A stretch of DNA of 22,673 nt from Isotricha intestinalis. Taxonomy: Eukaryota > Ciliophora > Litostomatea > Vestibuliferida > Isotrichidae. This document shows, one piece after another, positions 1-8,867 of this stretch. A program made the translations under genes and the position numbers. The notes below the pieces were generated by a model. The model was not told where the DNA came from and searched no databases. It saw nothing but the letters and a program-made list of their open reading frames with translations. Location of the stretch: positions 1 to 22,673 of the forward strand of contig JAJJLU010003960.1 in NCBI GenBank assembly GCA_023807065.1. The letters run 5' to 3'. The first letter of the stretch is position 1, and every line of letters starts with the position of its first letter.

Positions 1-1
1 A

Positions 2-1174
2 TTATTATTAGAAAATCATGCAGATTTCAAAAAAAAAGATTTAAATTTATTCACTCCTTTAGATTTAGCAATATCATATGAAAATAGAGAATTAGTATCT
101 ATATTATATGATAAATATGTAAAAAGAAGAAGTGAAAAATTCAGAAGAAATTTAAGAGAAATATCAAATTATTTTAAAGGAATGAATGATTTTTATGTTG
201 AACTTAAATGGAAAGTTCATGTTCCTTTATTAAGTTTCTTATGCCCAAATGATGTTTGTCCAATTTGGAAAAAAGGAACTAATATAAGAATGGATACTTC
301 ATTTGTTGATTTTAAAAATTTATCTACTATAAGGAACCCTAATTCTTTTATGATGTTAACAAACAACAAAGAAGAAAAAATAAATTTAATTAAATGTGAT
401 AGAAAATTAAAGAAATATTATAATATGACTGAAGAATTAGATGATGAAGAAAAAGAATTAGTAATTAATGATATATTAACTAAAAAAAGAGTTAATGGTA
501 ATTTTAAATTATTAACTTGTAAAATGGAAGAGAGTCTTTCTTTTTTTGGTTCTAAAAAAATTATTGAAGTTATTAATGGATGGCAAGCTCAAAAATATGA
601 ATTAAAATTAAAAGTTAAAGTAGATATGAATGAATTTCAAAAAATAGAATATTATGATTTAAATGAGAATAATTATTTAAATCCAGAACAAAATATTATT
701 AAAAATATAATTAAACAAAATGATAAACATTTAAAAGAGTCTTTTGAAAATGGTTTACATATGAAAAATAAACAATTTGAAAAAAGTTTAACTGAATTAG
801 AAAAAGAAAAGTCTTTAAAAGCATATGTTTGGATTGTTGATAATAGTCCAATTAAATGTCAAGATGCAATTAATTTAATAAATTCAATTGCTCCTGCGAA
901 TGAATTAATGGAAAAAGTAAAAGAATTTTTTGAACATCCTGATGTAAAAAAAATTGTAGAAAAAAATGGTTTTCCTATTAAAGTTCAAATTCCTTATAAT
1001 ATATTTATTGATTTTACTTTTTCTTTTAATAAATATCTTGAATTAAATTCTAATTCTAATGAATTTAATGGAGTTTTTGAATTTGTTAATGAATATACTT
1101 CTGAAACTAGAAAAAAAATTGAAAATTTAAAAGTTAATTATAAAAGAAGAGCTGGATATGCAAATATAAGATAA
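2..1174 (+). CDS. ANKRD13: ANKRD13-family protein, GPCR-chaperone domain (5' partial)
   Basis: The frame is open from base 2 through the first in-frame ATG at 182, so the gene begins outside the window and about 390 C-terminal residues are visible. The first ~40 codons look like the end of an ankyrin repeat (LLLENHADF, then TPLDLAIS). A basic linker follows, then a block starting DFYVELKW, with VPLLSFLCP, the Asp/Trp-rich segment VCPIWKKGTN and IRMDTS. This is the order seen in the GPCR-chaperone domain of ANKRD13 proteins, which act at the ER or endosomes on membrane-protein cargo (family knowledge). Near the end, GFPIKVQIP matches the conserved late part of the domain. The protein stops about 50 residues later in a basic tail (YKRRAGYANIR). 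I see no ubiquitin-interacting motifs of the ANKRD13A/B/D type, so it resembles the ER-type ANKRD13C more. No intron in the visible part; stop is TAA. Confidence 0.85.
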   Translation, partial: LLLENHADFKKKDLNLFTPLDLAISYENRELVSILYDKYVKRRSEKFRRNLREISNYFKGMNDFYVELKWKVHVPLLSFLCPNDVCPIWKKGTNIRMDTSFVDFKNLSTIRNPNSFMMLTNNKEEKINLIKCDRKLKKYYNMTEELDDEEKELVINDILTKKRVNGNFKLLTCKMEESLSFFGSKKIIEVINGWQAQKYELKLKVKVDMNEFQKIEYYDLNENNYLNPEQNIIKNIIKQNDKHLKESFENGLHMKNKQFEKSLTELEKEKSLKAYVWIVDNSPIKCQDAINLINSIAPANELMEKVKEFFEHPDVKKIVEKNGFPIKVQIPYNIFIDFTFSFNKYLELNSNSNEFNGVFEFVNEYTSETRKKIENLKVNYKRRAGYANIR

Positions 1175-1591
1175 GATTCATTTTAAAACTTTCAATTATG
1201 ACTTTATTTATTTTACAATTGCTTTTAATAATATAAATATTAAGATATAATCTTTTTAATTTTTTTTTTAAAATATTAAAAAAATTTAATAAGAGATTTG
1301 TTATTTATTTTTGTAAATATTATAAATATTTAGTTTTTTATAGAATATGCTTAAATACAATTAAAAATAAAAAAATAGAATTCAAAAACAATAAATTCTC
1401 CTATATGAATTATAATTTCATTAAAAATATATTTATATTGATTATCTATGAATTATTACTTTAGGCTTTATAAATATATCAGATGATATGGTTGAAATAA
1501 GTTAGTTGAGAAAAAGGTTAATATTTAATTAAATTATTTTTATTTATTTTTTATGTTTTTTTTAAATTTAAATTTTTTTATTTTTTTGAAA
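1175..1591. other. Intergenic AT-rich spacer
   Basis: About 420 bases between the ANKRD13-family gene and the small orphan gene. They consist of A/T runs with scattered stops in all frames. I see no coding trace, RNA gene or clear repeat. It should hold the 3' UTR of the first gene and the promoter of the next. Confidence 0.6.
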
Positions 1592-2044
1592 ATGACTGAT
1601 TTAAGTTGTGGAAGAAATTCTACTAATAAAAGTGAAAAAAAGATTAATTTAGATATTATTCAGTTTGAAGTTATTAAGGATAAAGTTGATAATGATTCCT
1701 TTGATTTTAAAGATATTCATTGTAGAAGTAAAAGTAAAGAAAAAAAGCAAAATATATTCGAAACTTATTCTACTAATTCTTTTAATAAAAGTGGAAATTT
1801 TCCATTTTTAAATACTAATAAAATAAATTTTAGAAATGAATTTTCAAAGAAAAAAAGAAAAAATGATAATAAGGAAAATTTACAAAGAGGAGGAATTTGT
1901 TATTTATATAATAGAAATAAAAATTCTTTAAGTAGTTTTTTAAAAATTGAAAATAATGAAAAAGAAAAAAATATAAATTTTGAAAATGAAAAATGTATTC
2001 CTCCAACTCCAAAATTCACTGAAATATTTAAATATAATAAATAA
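1592..2044 (+). CDS. Hypothetical basic protein, 150 aa
   Basis: I chose the ATG at 1592 (MTDLSCGRN). An in-frame ATG at 1553 would only add 13 Phe/Leu/Asn residues encoded by the T-rich leader. The product is hydrophilic, rich in Lys, Asn and Ser, with no membrane segment and no recognisable domain. It carries basic clusters (SKKKRKNDNK near the middle) that could serve as a nuclear localisation signal. The C-terminus, PPTPKFTEIFKYNK, has a Thr-Pro site followed by an aromatic cluster, as in short docking motifs. Codon use (AAA, AAT, GAA, TTT) is like the neighbouring genes. It converges on CFAP70, with 156 bases between the two stop codons. I do not recognise a family; it may be lineage-specific. 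Confidence 0.6.
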   Translation: MTDLSCGRNSTNKSEKKINLDIIQFEVIKDKVDNDSFDFKDIHCRSKSKEKKQNIFETYSTNSFNKSGNFPFLNTNKINFRNEFSKKKRKNDNKENLQRGGICYLYNRNKNSLSSFLKIENNEKEKNINFENEKCIPPTPKFTEIFKYNK

Positions 2045-2200
2045 ATATATAAATGACAATTATCAAATAATAAAATATAAATATTAAAAACTTAAAAAAA
2101 TTTAAATTAATTTCTTTAAAATTTAAATTTATTATTTTGTAAATAAAAAAATAAACAATTAACAAACATAAAAAAAGTAGAAAAAAAAAAGTAATAAAAA

Positions 2201-5200
2201 TTATTTATCTTCTTCTTTCTCTTCATCTTTTTTTTCTTCTTCATTTTTTTTTTCTTCTTCATCTTTTTTTTCTTCTTCTTCATTATAATGCTCATCAACT
2301 TTAGCATCTTCTTCATTTTCAATTTCTTCATCATCTAAAAAGTCAGCATTTTTTAATTGACTTTCACTAATATTTAAATCTTCATTTTCATTATCAATTT
2401 CATGAATATTTTTCTTTCTTTCTTTAATAACATCACCACTTATGTTACTTTCATCTTCTTCAATAATTCTTTCAATCATTTCATCTATTTCTTTCTTATC
2501 TTTATCTCCCATAACATTTTTAGAACCAATTTTTAAAATTTCTAAAGCTTCTTTTTTTTTTCCTTCAATATGATTAAAATATATATTTGCAATTTTAATA
2601 TAAGGATCACTATCAATTTTTCTAAAAGAATATATTTTCTTATATATATTTGCAGCAACTTCATATTCTTCAATTTTAAGAAACATTTCTGCAATTTCAT
2701 TTAATAAATTAATATTATTGAAATTAACTTTATTTAATTCATTTAAGCATTCTAAAGCTTGATATTTTCTATTTGTACTTAAATTAAATATAGTTAAATA
2801 AGCCCAAATTAAAGGATTTTCAACATCAAGTAAATTAGCTTGTCTTAAAGCTTTTTCTGCTTCTTCATATTCACCTAATTTAGTTAATGAAAAACCAAGA
2901 TATAACCAAGCAAAAGAATGTTCAATATTATTTCTTAATATTTGTTTATATACTACTTTAGATTCATACCATTGTTGATTTTCAATATATATTTTTCCTA
3001 ATTTAACCATTAATTCCAAATCAAATTGCTTTTCTTGAGGTTTAAATCTAATTGCTTTTATATATGCTTTTTCTGATTCTTTATATTTTTTTTCATAATA
3101 TAATGCATGTCCTTGAAGTAAATAAGGTTCATATGAAAAAGGATTTTTTTCAATTATTGAATTTGTTAATTCAATAACTTTATCATATTCTTTTCTAAAA
3201 AGTAATATTTTTCCCTCTTGAATTTTAAATGTTATATCTTCTTTTGTTTCCTGAGAAAAATAATCTAATATTTTTTCACTTATTTCATAAAAATTATATG
3301 AATTAAATAAGTTTAATAAATCCAACCAAATTAAATCTACTTGTTTAGGATTTAAAACATTAGGTTTATATCCAGGATGAATCCTTGGATTTCCTCTTTT
3401 CATAGCTTCCTCTTTTTCTTTTAATTCTTCTTCTGTTGGTTCTGGAACATTTTTCTTATCTTTTTTATCTTTTGGATTTTCTTCTTCTTCAACAACTTCT
3501 TCAGGTTCAGGATGTAATTCGTCTAAAGGAATAGTTTTCATTTTAAATACTTTTGCAGCTTCTAAATGCTTTCTATATAATAATTCATATATATTTTGTT
3601 GATTTTTTCCACTTGTACTTGGGATTTTTTCTTTATATAAAAATGCTAAAAATGCATTAAAATTACAAGAAGTATTTTTTAATTCATTTTTAAATATATA
3701 TAAATTTAAATAATTTATTGCATCTTGAATTCTGCCATTTAAATACAATAATCCACAATATATTAATTGAGTATCTATATCTATATTTTCTAAATCTATT
3801 GAAATTGCTGTTTTTAAAGCATTTTCTACTTCTGGTAAATCATCTAATTTTTTAGATAATTTTAAATATGAAATCCAACCTTCTTTACTTTGATTATATA
3901 ATAATAAAGATTTAAAATATTGAACTGATTTATTATAATCACCAAGTAATTCATTTTCTCTTGATAATCTTAATAATCTTTTATCTTCGGGTTCTTTATT
4001 TTGTCTAATTGAATAATTCATAATTTCTTTTTTACTTTGATTAAAACTAACTAAAATATGTTCATGTAATTCATCTTTTTTTAACTGAACAAATTCATCA
4101 GTTGCTTTTTTAACGGAATCAGTTAAATAAGCATATAATTCACTATAAAATTGATCTCTTTTATCTTTAAAAACTCCTTTAACAGAAGTGTCTTTTTTAT
4201 TATATTTTTCTCTTACAATCCTAACAATAAATTTTTTTAATTTCTCTTTTAGCAAATCAGCTCTTCCACTTGTATTAAACTTATCTAAAAATTTATTAAT
4301 ATTATTTTCTTTTTCTTCTCTTTTAGCATTAGATAATAAATTTCCTTTTTCTCTTCTGACTAATTGTCCTTTAGCAGAATCACCCATAGCTTCATCATAA
4401 GTTTTAGCAATAGCTGCTATAGCAATTTTAAATTGTCTTAATAAATCATTTTCTATTTCTTCTATAGTAATAGGCTTTTTTTCTTTAGGTTCTTTTTTAA
4501 TTAAATCTAAAGGCTCAGGTAAAGGATAATCAGGTAAAAGAGGATTAATAGGAAAAGACAGAGCAATTTTAATATATATATAAGTTTTAGCTTTTTCAAC
4601 TTCATCTAAATTTTCTTCTTCATTTTCTTTAATTAAATTTAATATTTCTTCATTAGTAGGATTAATAATTTTAATCCCAGTTTTTTTTTCAATAATATCA
4701 ATTCTATTTTCATAACTTTCTTTCAATTGTAAATTTACTCTTAAGGTTAATTCAGTTAAACCAGGTTTTGAATGCATTTGACTGCAATCAACCCATCCAA
4801 TACAATAAATAGGATGAACATCTTCAGGATTAATTCCTTTAGGTTTAGGTCTTTTTTTAGGATCTTCATCAATAGGAGGATTAAATTGTACTTGAATAAT
4901 TAATCCTTCATTAATATTTATATCTTGTTCTAATTCAATTAATTTATCTGAATTTTTTTTCACCATTGATATATTTGCATCTTCAGGAAAAGATATCCAA
5001 GGTTCTTTTGTCGGTAATTCTTTCAAATAATAAAATTGTTCTTCTTCAGTCATTTTATCTAAAATTTCTTGAAATGCTTTTTCTCTTTCTTCTTTTTCTT
5101 TTTGTTCTTGTGCTATTCTATCTTCTTCTGCTTTTACTGCAGCAGGATCTTTTTTATTAATTTTAGGAGGTGGTTTTTTTTTATTTTCAATTTCTAATTT

Positions 5201-5485
5201 TTCTTCTTCTGTTAATTCTCTCTCATGTAATTTCCCATTAGATAAAACAGCATCTGATAAATTCACTTCATATGACCATGTTTCTACACTTCCACTTTGT
5301 TGTAGCTTTACCCATGATTCAGGTAGGGAATATATTCCTAATACTTGATATGATAAATCTGTCTCGTATGTTTGAGGACCTCCACGTTCTATTATTGAAG
5401 AAAGGTTTGACCATAAGTCGTTTGTCACTACTAAGGCAGATTTTGGAGCTCTGTTACGGATGGATCGACCACTTCGAAGTTTCAT
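2201..5485 (-). CDS. CFAP70: CFAP70-like axonemal TPR protein, 1094 aa
   Basis: Intronless reading frame starting MKLRSGRS and ending in a Lys/Glu-rich tail. Near residues 45-60 the segment YSLPESWV matches a conserved spot in the N-terminal half of CFAP70. Residues ~225-330 form a beta-rich block (HPIYCIGWVDCS; YIYIKIALSFP; LPEPLDLIKKEP). Residues ~400-480 are a conserved helical block (LKKFIVRIVREKY; FYSELYAYLTDSV). TPR helices follow at about 515-600 and 755-1000, with typical pairs such as EPYLLQGHALYYEKKYKESEK. The last ~60 residues are low-complexity E/K. CFAP70 sits at the base of the outer dynein arm and affects ciliary beating (family knowledge), so the organism has motile cilia or flagella. 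The start lies only 166 bases from the stop of the next gene upstream, leaving no room for the extra N-terminal region that I recall in animal CFAP70. Stop is TAA. Confidence 0.85.
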   Translation of the reverse strand: MKLRSGRSIRNRAPKSALVVTNDLWSNLSSIIERGGPQTYETDLSYQVLGIYSLPESWVKLQQSGSVETWSYEVNLSDAVLSNGKLHERELTEEEKLEIENKKKPPPKINKKDPAAVKAEEDRIAQEQKEKEEREKAFQEILDKMTEEEQFYYLKELPTKEPWISFPEDANISMVKKNSDKLIELEQDININEGLIIQVQFNPPIDEDPKKRPKPKGINPEDVHPIYCIGWVDCSQMHSKPGLTELTLRVNLQLKESYENRIDIIEKKTGIKIINPTNEEILNLIKENEEENLDEVEKAKTYIYIKIALSFPINPLLPDYPLPEPLDLIKKEPKEKKPITIEEIENDLLRQFKIAIAAIAKTYDEAMGDSAKGQLVRREKGNLLSNAKREEKENNINKFLDKFNTSGRADLLKEKLKKFIVRIVREKYNKKDTSVKGVFKDKRDQFYSELYAYLTDSVKKATDEFVQLKKDELHEHILVSFNQSKKEIMNYSIRQNKEPEDKRLLRLSRENELLGDYNKSVQYFKSLLLYNQSKEGWISYLKLSKKLDDLPEVENALKTAISIDLENIDIDTQLIYCGLLYLNGRIQDAINYLNLYIFKNELKNTSCNFNAFLAFLYKEKIPSTSGKNQQNIYELLYRKHLEAAKVFKMKTIPLDELHPEPEEVVEEEENPKDKKDKKNVPEPTEEELKEKEEAMKRGNPRIHPGYKPNVLNPKQVDLIWLDLLNLFNSYNFYEISEKILDYFSQETKEDITFKIQEGKILLFRKEYDKVIELTNSIIEKNPFSYEPYLLQGHALYYEKKYKESEKAYIKAIRFKPQEKQFDLELMVKLGKIYIENQQWYESKVVYKQILRNNIEHSFAWLYLGFSLTKLGEYEEAEKALRQANLLDVENPLIWAYLTIFNLSTNRKYQALECLNELNKVNFNNINLLNEIAEMFLKIEEYEVAANIYKKIYSFRKIDSDPYIKIANIYFNHIEGKKKEALEILKIGSKNVMGDKDKKEIDEMIERIIEEDESNISGDVIKERKKNIHEIDNENEDLNISESQLKNADFLDDEEIENEEDAKVDEHYNEEEEKKDEEEKKNEEEKKDEEKEEDK
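2207..2283. repeat. Low-complexity polypyrimidine/polypurine tract
   Basis: Almost uninterrupted TTC/CTT/TTT runs on the + strand. They encode the Glu/Lys repeats (EEEKKDEEEKKNEEEKK type) at the C-terminus of CFAP70. The repeat units are near-identical blocks of about 24 bases, so the tract is likely to vary in length between copies or strains. Confidence 0.7.
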
Positions 5486-5651
5486 TTTTTTTTTTATTTT
5501 TATTTTTTTTAAACATTTTTTTTGAATTTTTTTAAGAAAATTATATACTAATATTGAAATTCTATTTTTGATATTATATTATTTGAATATATATAATTTT
5601 TTAATTTGTTTTTTTTTTTTTTTTGTTTTAAAAGGATTTTATTATATATGG

Positions 5652-6321
5652 TTATTTTTTCCTTTTTTTTACTTTTGAATATATATCTATTATATCATTT
5701 TCCGTTTCTGTGTCTGAATTTAGGTCATTATAATTTACTTCTAAAATATTTTCTTCAAAATTTTTTTCTAACTCTTCAAGGAATTCTTCATGTAGGTTAT
5801 CTCTTATAAAACATTCTTTTTTATCAATCATTTCAATATAATCTTTTAAATATATATATGCAAAAAGTTTTAATATAATAGTTCCAAAAGAAAGACCTAA
5901 AACAAAATAATTAAATTTTTTTTCTCTATATTCTTTTCTATATCTTTCATTTTTTGTTTTTATTTCTTTTATTTGAAAAAAAATAGAAATAATTAAATAT
6001 ATTCCACTTCCTATTTCATAAATATACATTAATATTTTTGATATTATAGTTTTTTGAATACAAAATAATGAAAAAGTCATTACTCCAAAAAAACTAGTTA
6101 ATATTATTATGACATATTTTATTGAATGACCAGGTGCTAAATAAGATTCTTGAAATATTAATATTATTAATAAAAATATAAAATCTAAAAACATATAAAA
6201 AAAACAATAAGTAAAACTTTTAAATACTTCTTTATTAATTGTCTTTTCTAAATTTATTCAAAATTATTTTACCTTCTAATTCAGGATTTGAAGTATCTGA
6301 ACTAAATGAATTAGTCATCAT
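5652..6321 (-). CDS. Four-pass membrane protein, 214 aa, two exons
   Basis: Exon 1 (6321-6273) encodes MMTNSFSSDTSNPELE plus one base. A 25-nt intron (6272-6248, GTAAAA...TTTAG) follows, and exon 2 (6247-5652) continues in frame as EKTINKEVFKSF into the long frame. I chose the spliced start because exon 2 stays open upstream of its first internal ATG and joins exactly. Predicted membrane segments lie near residues 28-50, 61-80, 83-108 and 125-150. They are followed by an acidic cytoplasmic tail (EEFLEELEKNFEEN) and a basic end (KVKKRKK). No family recognised. The next gene upstream on the same strand also encodes a four-pass protein, 113 bases away, so the two may be old paralogues or co-transcribed; sequence similarity by eye is weak. 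Confidence 0.72.
6248..6272 (-). other. 25-nt spliceosomal intron (membrane protein gene)
   Basis: GTAAAA at the 5' end and TTTAG at the 3' end. It sits in phase 1 after codon 16. Its length is 3n+1, so retention shifts the frame and reaches a TAA soon after the intron. Removing it joins an ATG-led exon to the long downstream frame. Confidence 0.75.
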
Positions 6322-6434
6322 TTTTTAAATATATAATAATCATTTATTTGAAAATATCATAAATTAAATTAAAAAATAAAAAAAATGAAAGTAATTATAT
6401 ATATATATTAAATAAATTAATCATTTAACTATAT

Positions 6435-7289
6435 TTATTTTTTTTTGTTGATACTATATTCTTCAGTATTTGAATTTCCATAATTAGAAGATATTAAGGA
6501 ATTATCTTTTTCATTTAATTTTCTAATGTTTTTTATATTTTTTTTTATATCAGTTAATTCCATTACAATTAAAACAGGAAAAGAAATATTTTCAATAACA
6601 TAAAATAAAATAAATATGATCCATTTAAAAATTTGATTAGAATCAAATTCAATAAAATTATTAATTATCATTTGAACAACAATTTCATAAATCATATTAA
6701 AGAAAAAAATTCCTAAATCAATAAAAACTAATTTTTTTATTTTTTTAATATATTTATAAAATTTTATATTAACTTCTTTTGCTCCTAAATGAAATTGTAT
6801 ATACATATAACAATCTAAAATTAAAAGAAGAAATAAAGAAATAATATTGAAGATATTTAAAAAATTTTTAGGAAAAATCCAAATACAAAGAAAATCATTG
6901 ATACAAACTATAAACTGTAATATAATATATATTTTTAAACATTTAATTTGCTTTTTTAATAATATTTCTATTTTTTGTTTGATTTCCTTCTCATTTAATA
7001 ATAATTGTTCTCTATTATTTTGTAATTCATTAGTTATATTTTTTTTTTTTAATACTGGTCTAGCTGATTTTGATATATTTCTTTGTTTTTCATTCTTTGA
7101 ATTATGTTTTAAAACTTCTAAATCAGAAGAAGATTCAATTTTATTGAATTCTGTGCTTGTGTCAATAAAATTTGTTTCTGTAATATATCTTTTTTCTTTT
7201 GTTGTATCAATGGATTTATTCATTATTTTGTATTTATCTATACTTGATGAATGGGTTTTTCTATGGAAATTTCCTGATTTTTTATTCAT
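6435..7289 (-). CDS. Four-pass membrane protein with long cytosolic N-terminus, 284 aa
   Basis: Starts at MNKKSGNFHRK after an A-rich leader. The first ~115 residues are hydrophilic and Ser/Lys/Asn-rich, and residues ~95-115 look like a short coiled coil (LLLNEKEIKQKIEILLKKQ). Four hydrophobic segments follow at about 118-140, 144-166, 186-210 and 224-246. They include LFLLLILDCYMYIQF and a last segment with FPVLIVMEL. A short charged Ser/Asn-rich tail ends the protein. No catalytic or pore motif is visible and I do not recognise the family. It lies upstream of, and in the same orientation as, another four-pass protein. Stop is TAA. Confidence 0.7.
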   Translation of the reverse strand: MNKKSGNFHRKTHSSSIDKYKIMNKSIDTTKEKRYITETNFIDTSTEFNKIESSSDLEVLKHNSKNEKQRNISKSARPVLKKKNITNELQNNREQLLLNEKEIKQKIEILLKKQIKCLKIYIILQFIVCINDFLCIWIFPKNFLNIFNIISLFLLLILDCYMYIQFHLGAKEVNIKFYKYIKKIKKLVFIDLGIFFFNMIYEIVVQMIINNFIEFDSNQIFKWIIFILFYVIENISFPVLIVMELTDIKKNIKNIRKLNEKDNSLISSNYGNSNTEEYSINKKK

Positions 7290-8239
7290 TTTTAAATTAT
7301 TAATTTAATTTATTTTAATTTATGATTCAATATTTTTCTCTTTTTTAAAGTTTTTTTGTATTAATGTCTAAATTGTAATTTATAATAATTGTGTTTTCAT
7401 TATATTTTTAACTAATAAATCAATTATTTTATTTCTAGAATTCCTATTAAAATTATTGTCTGAAAGTTAAAGAATAGTTAATATGTCATTATATTTTATT
7501 TAATTCTTTTATTTTTTTTTTTTTGTAATTTTTATTTTGTTTTGAATAATTATTTGGAAAATGATTATTGATTTCTTTAATTACTATTATTTTTGTTCAA
7601 TATATTTTATATTTGTATATAAATTAATTAAATTCTATTAATGAATATTAATTTTTTATATTTAGTATTAGTAATACTTTTATTTTGAATCTCATCTAAA
7701 TTAAAATATTTTTTTATTTTTTTTTATTTTTCTGAACTTCTATTTATTCCACTTTATTTCTTCAAATTTGATTTTTTTATAAAAGTATTGATTTGATAAA
7801 GCTATTGAATCTTTTTTTATTAAGTGAATAAAAAATAATGTTCAGAAACAAATTAGCTAAATTATTTTATTAAAAGATTCAGGATTTAAATTAATTCTTT
7901 TCTTTTGATAAAACTAATGAAATTTATACACAAATAATTGGTTAAAGAAATTACAAATATAAATTTTAAATGAAAATAATTCTATTTCATGGAAAAAACA
8001 AATTTTAAAAATTTTTGATTTTAACTTAAAAAAATTATAAGCGTTAAAGTTTTTTAATATTTTGAATAATTATTAATTTTTATTTATCTTTTAATTTTAT
8101 TTATTTTAATTCCTTAGAGTACGTAAAATTATTATTATTATTATTAATCCTATAAACACAATAAAATAATTATTATTATTATTAAGATTAAAGCTTAAAA
8201 ATAAGATAAATAATAATTACCAAAACAAATAAAACGAAA
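7290..8239. other. Gene-free AT-rich region with one faint coding trace
   Basis: About 950 bases between two minus-strand genes. Most of it is A/T runs with stops in all frames. The exception is a 33-codon stretch on the minus strand at 7740-7841 whose composition is protein-like; it is listed separately. No RNA gene seen. Confidence 0.55.
7740..7841 (-). pseudogene. Possible gene remnant, unidentified
   Basis: A 33-codon stop-free stretch on the minus strand reading LIKKDSIALSNQ, then FYKKIKFEEIKWNK, ending in TAG. Just downstream, in another frame, comes a second short coding-like piece (NLDEIQNKSITN). Both use codons like the real genes nearby. No start or splice sites connect them to a gene, so a decayed gene is possible but unproven. 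Short open frames also arise by chance. Confidence 0.22.
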
Positions 8240-8271
8240 TTAATTCTCATTATTATTATTATTATTATTAA
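8128..8271. repeat. Three clustered ATT trinucleotide arrays
   Basis: ATT repeats of about six units lie at 8128-8146 and about five at 8168-8184, in the 3' flank of the zinc-finger gene. A third run, of about seven units at 8249-8271, encodes its C-terminal poly-Asn. The two flanking arrays are separated by 21 bases of non-repeat sequence. Confidence 0.75.
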
Positions 8272-8867
8272 TAGTTCCATTACCATTATTATTTTGCGTA
8301 AACTGTGGAATATTCATATCAATACCTTGAGGATTCATATTAACCCCCATCATTAATTGATTAGGATCAATTTGTCCAGCCATAGTCATCTGTTGCATTT
8401 GATTAATATCCATATTCATATTTTGCATTCCTATATTTTGCATAGCAGGATCCATAGGCATCATATTCATATTCATCATTAAAGGATACATCATCATCAT
8501 ATTTGGTTGCATTTGAAATAAATTTGCATTTTTATCTCTTAAATCATTATCTCCATGGGCGAAAGTACAATGATGACCATATTTACATGTTCCATCTTTT
8601 TCCCAATTTTTACATTTTACTATTTTATAATTTATCATTGATTTCTGACTCTTTGTCATTTCCATTGTTGGATCTTGAGTCATTGGACCATTAAAAACAC
8701 GAAGCTCTTGTGGACCATGTGCGAATTGACATTTATCTCCGTAACTACATCCTTGAGGAGTGTTGTAATGCTTACACATCATTGTCTTGTAACGTGCGTT
8801 GTTCGGACCCTATATATATTTTATTTATAATTTTTTATTAGAAGTGACTTACTTTTGGTACTTGCAT
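8240..8867 (-). CDS. Tandem CCCH zinc-finger protein (TIS11-like), 194 aa, two exons
   Basis: Exon 1 (8867-8853) encodes only MQVPK. A 43-nt intron (8852-8810, GTAAGT...TATAG) follows, and exon 2 continues GPNNARYKTMMC in frame. Two fingers of the form C-x8-C-x5-C-x3-H are complete: Cys17, 26, 32, His36 and Cys71, 80, 86, His90. Each follows a YKT/YKI lead-in (YKTMMC, YKIVKC), as in the TIS11/tristetraprolin group, which binds AU-rich elements in mRNA 3' ends. The linker between fingers is 34 residues, versus 18 in classical TIS11 proteins, so RNA spacing may differ. The rest is Met/Asn/Gln-rich (MMMMYPLMMNMNMMPM) and ends in poly-Asn, a probably disordered assembly tail. Role inferred: mRNA stability or translation control. 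Exact orthology not assignable. Confidence 0.87.
8810..8852 (-). other. 43-nt intron (CCCH zinc-finger gene)
   Basis: GTAAGT donor, the best match to the eukaryotic consensus in this window, and TATAG acceptor. Phase 0 after codon 5. Retention gives an in-frame TAA four codons into the intron. Splicing restores the RYKT lead-in that normally precedes the first finger, which supports the call. Confidence 0.85.

Noticed and set aside
2116..2334. 72-codon minus-strand frame made of Met/Lys repeats
   Set aside because: It is an out-of-frame reading of the E/K repeat at the end of CFAP70 plus its 3' flank.
5606..5650. Alternative upstream exon for CFAP70 near 5500-5650
   Set aside because: The stretch is A/T-only with no donor-acceptor pair that extends the frame, and it abuts the next gene's stop.
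6847..7308. 153-codon plus-strand frame antisense to the second four-pass protein
   Set aside because: Phe/Leu/Ser-rich antisense shadow; the minus-strand frame has a sensible topology and start.
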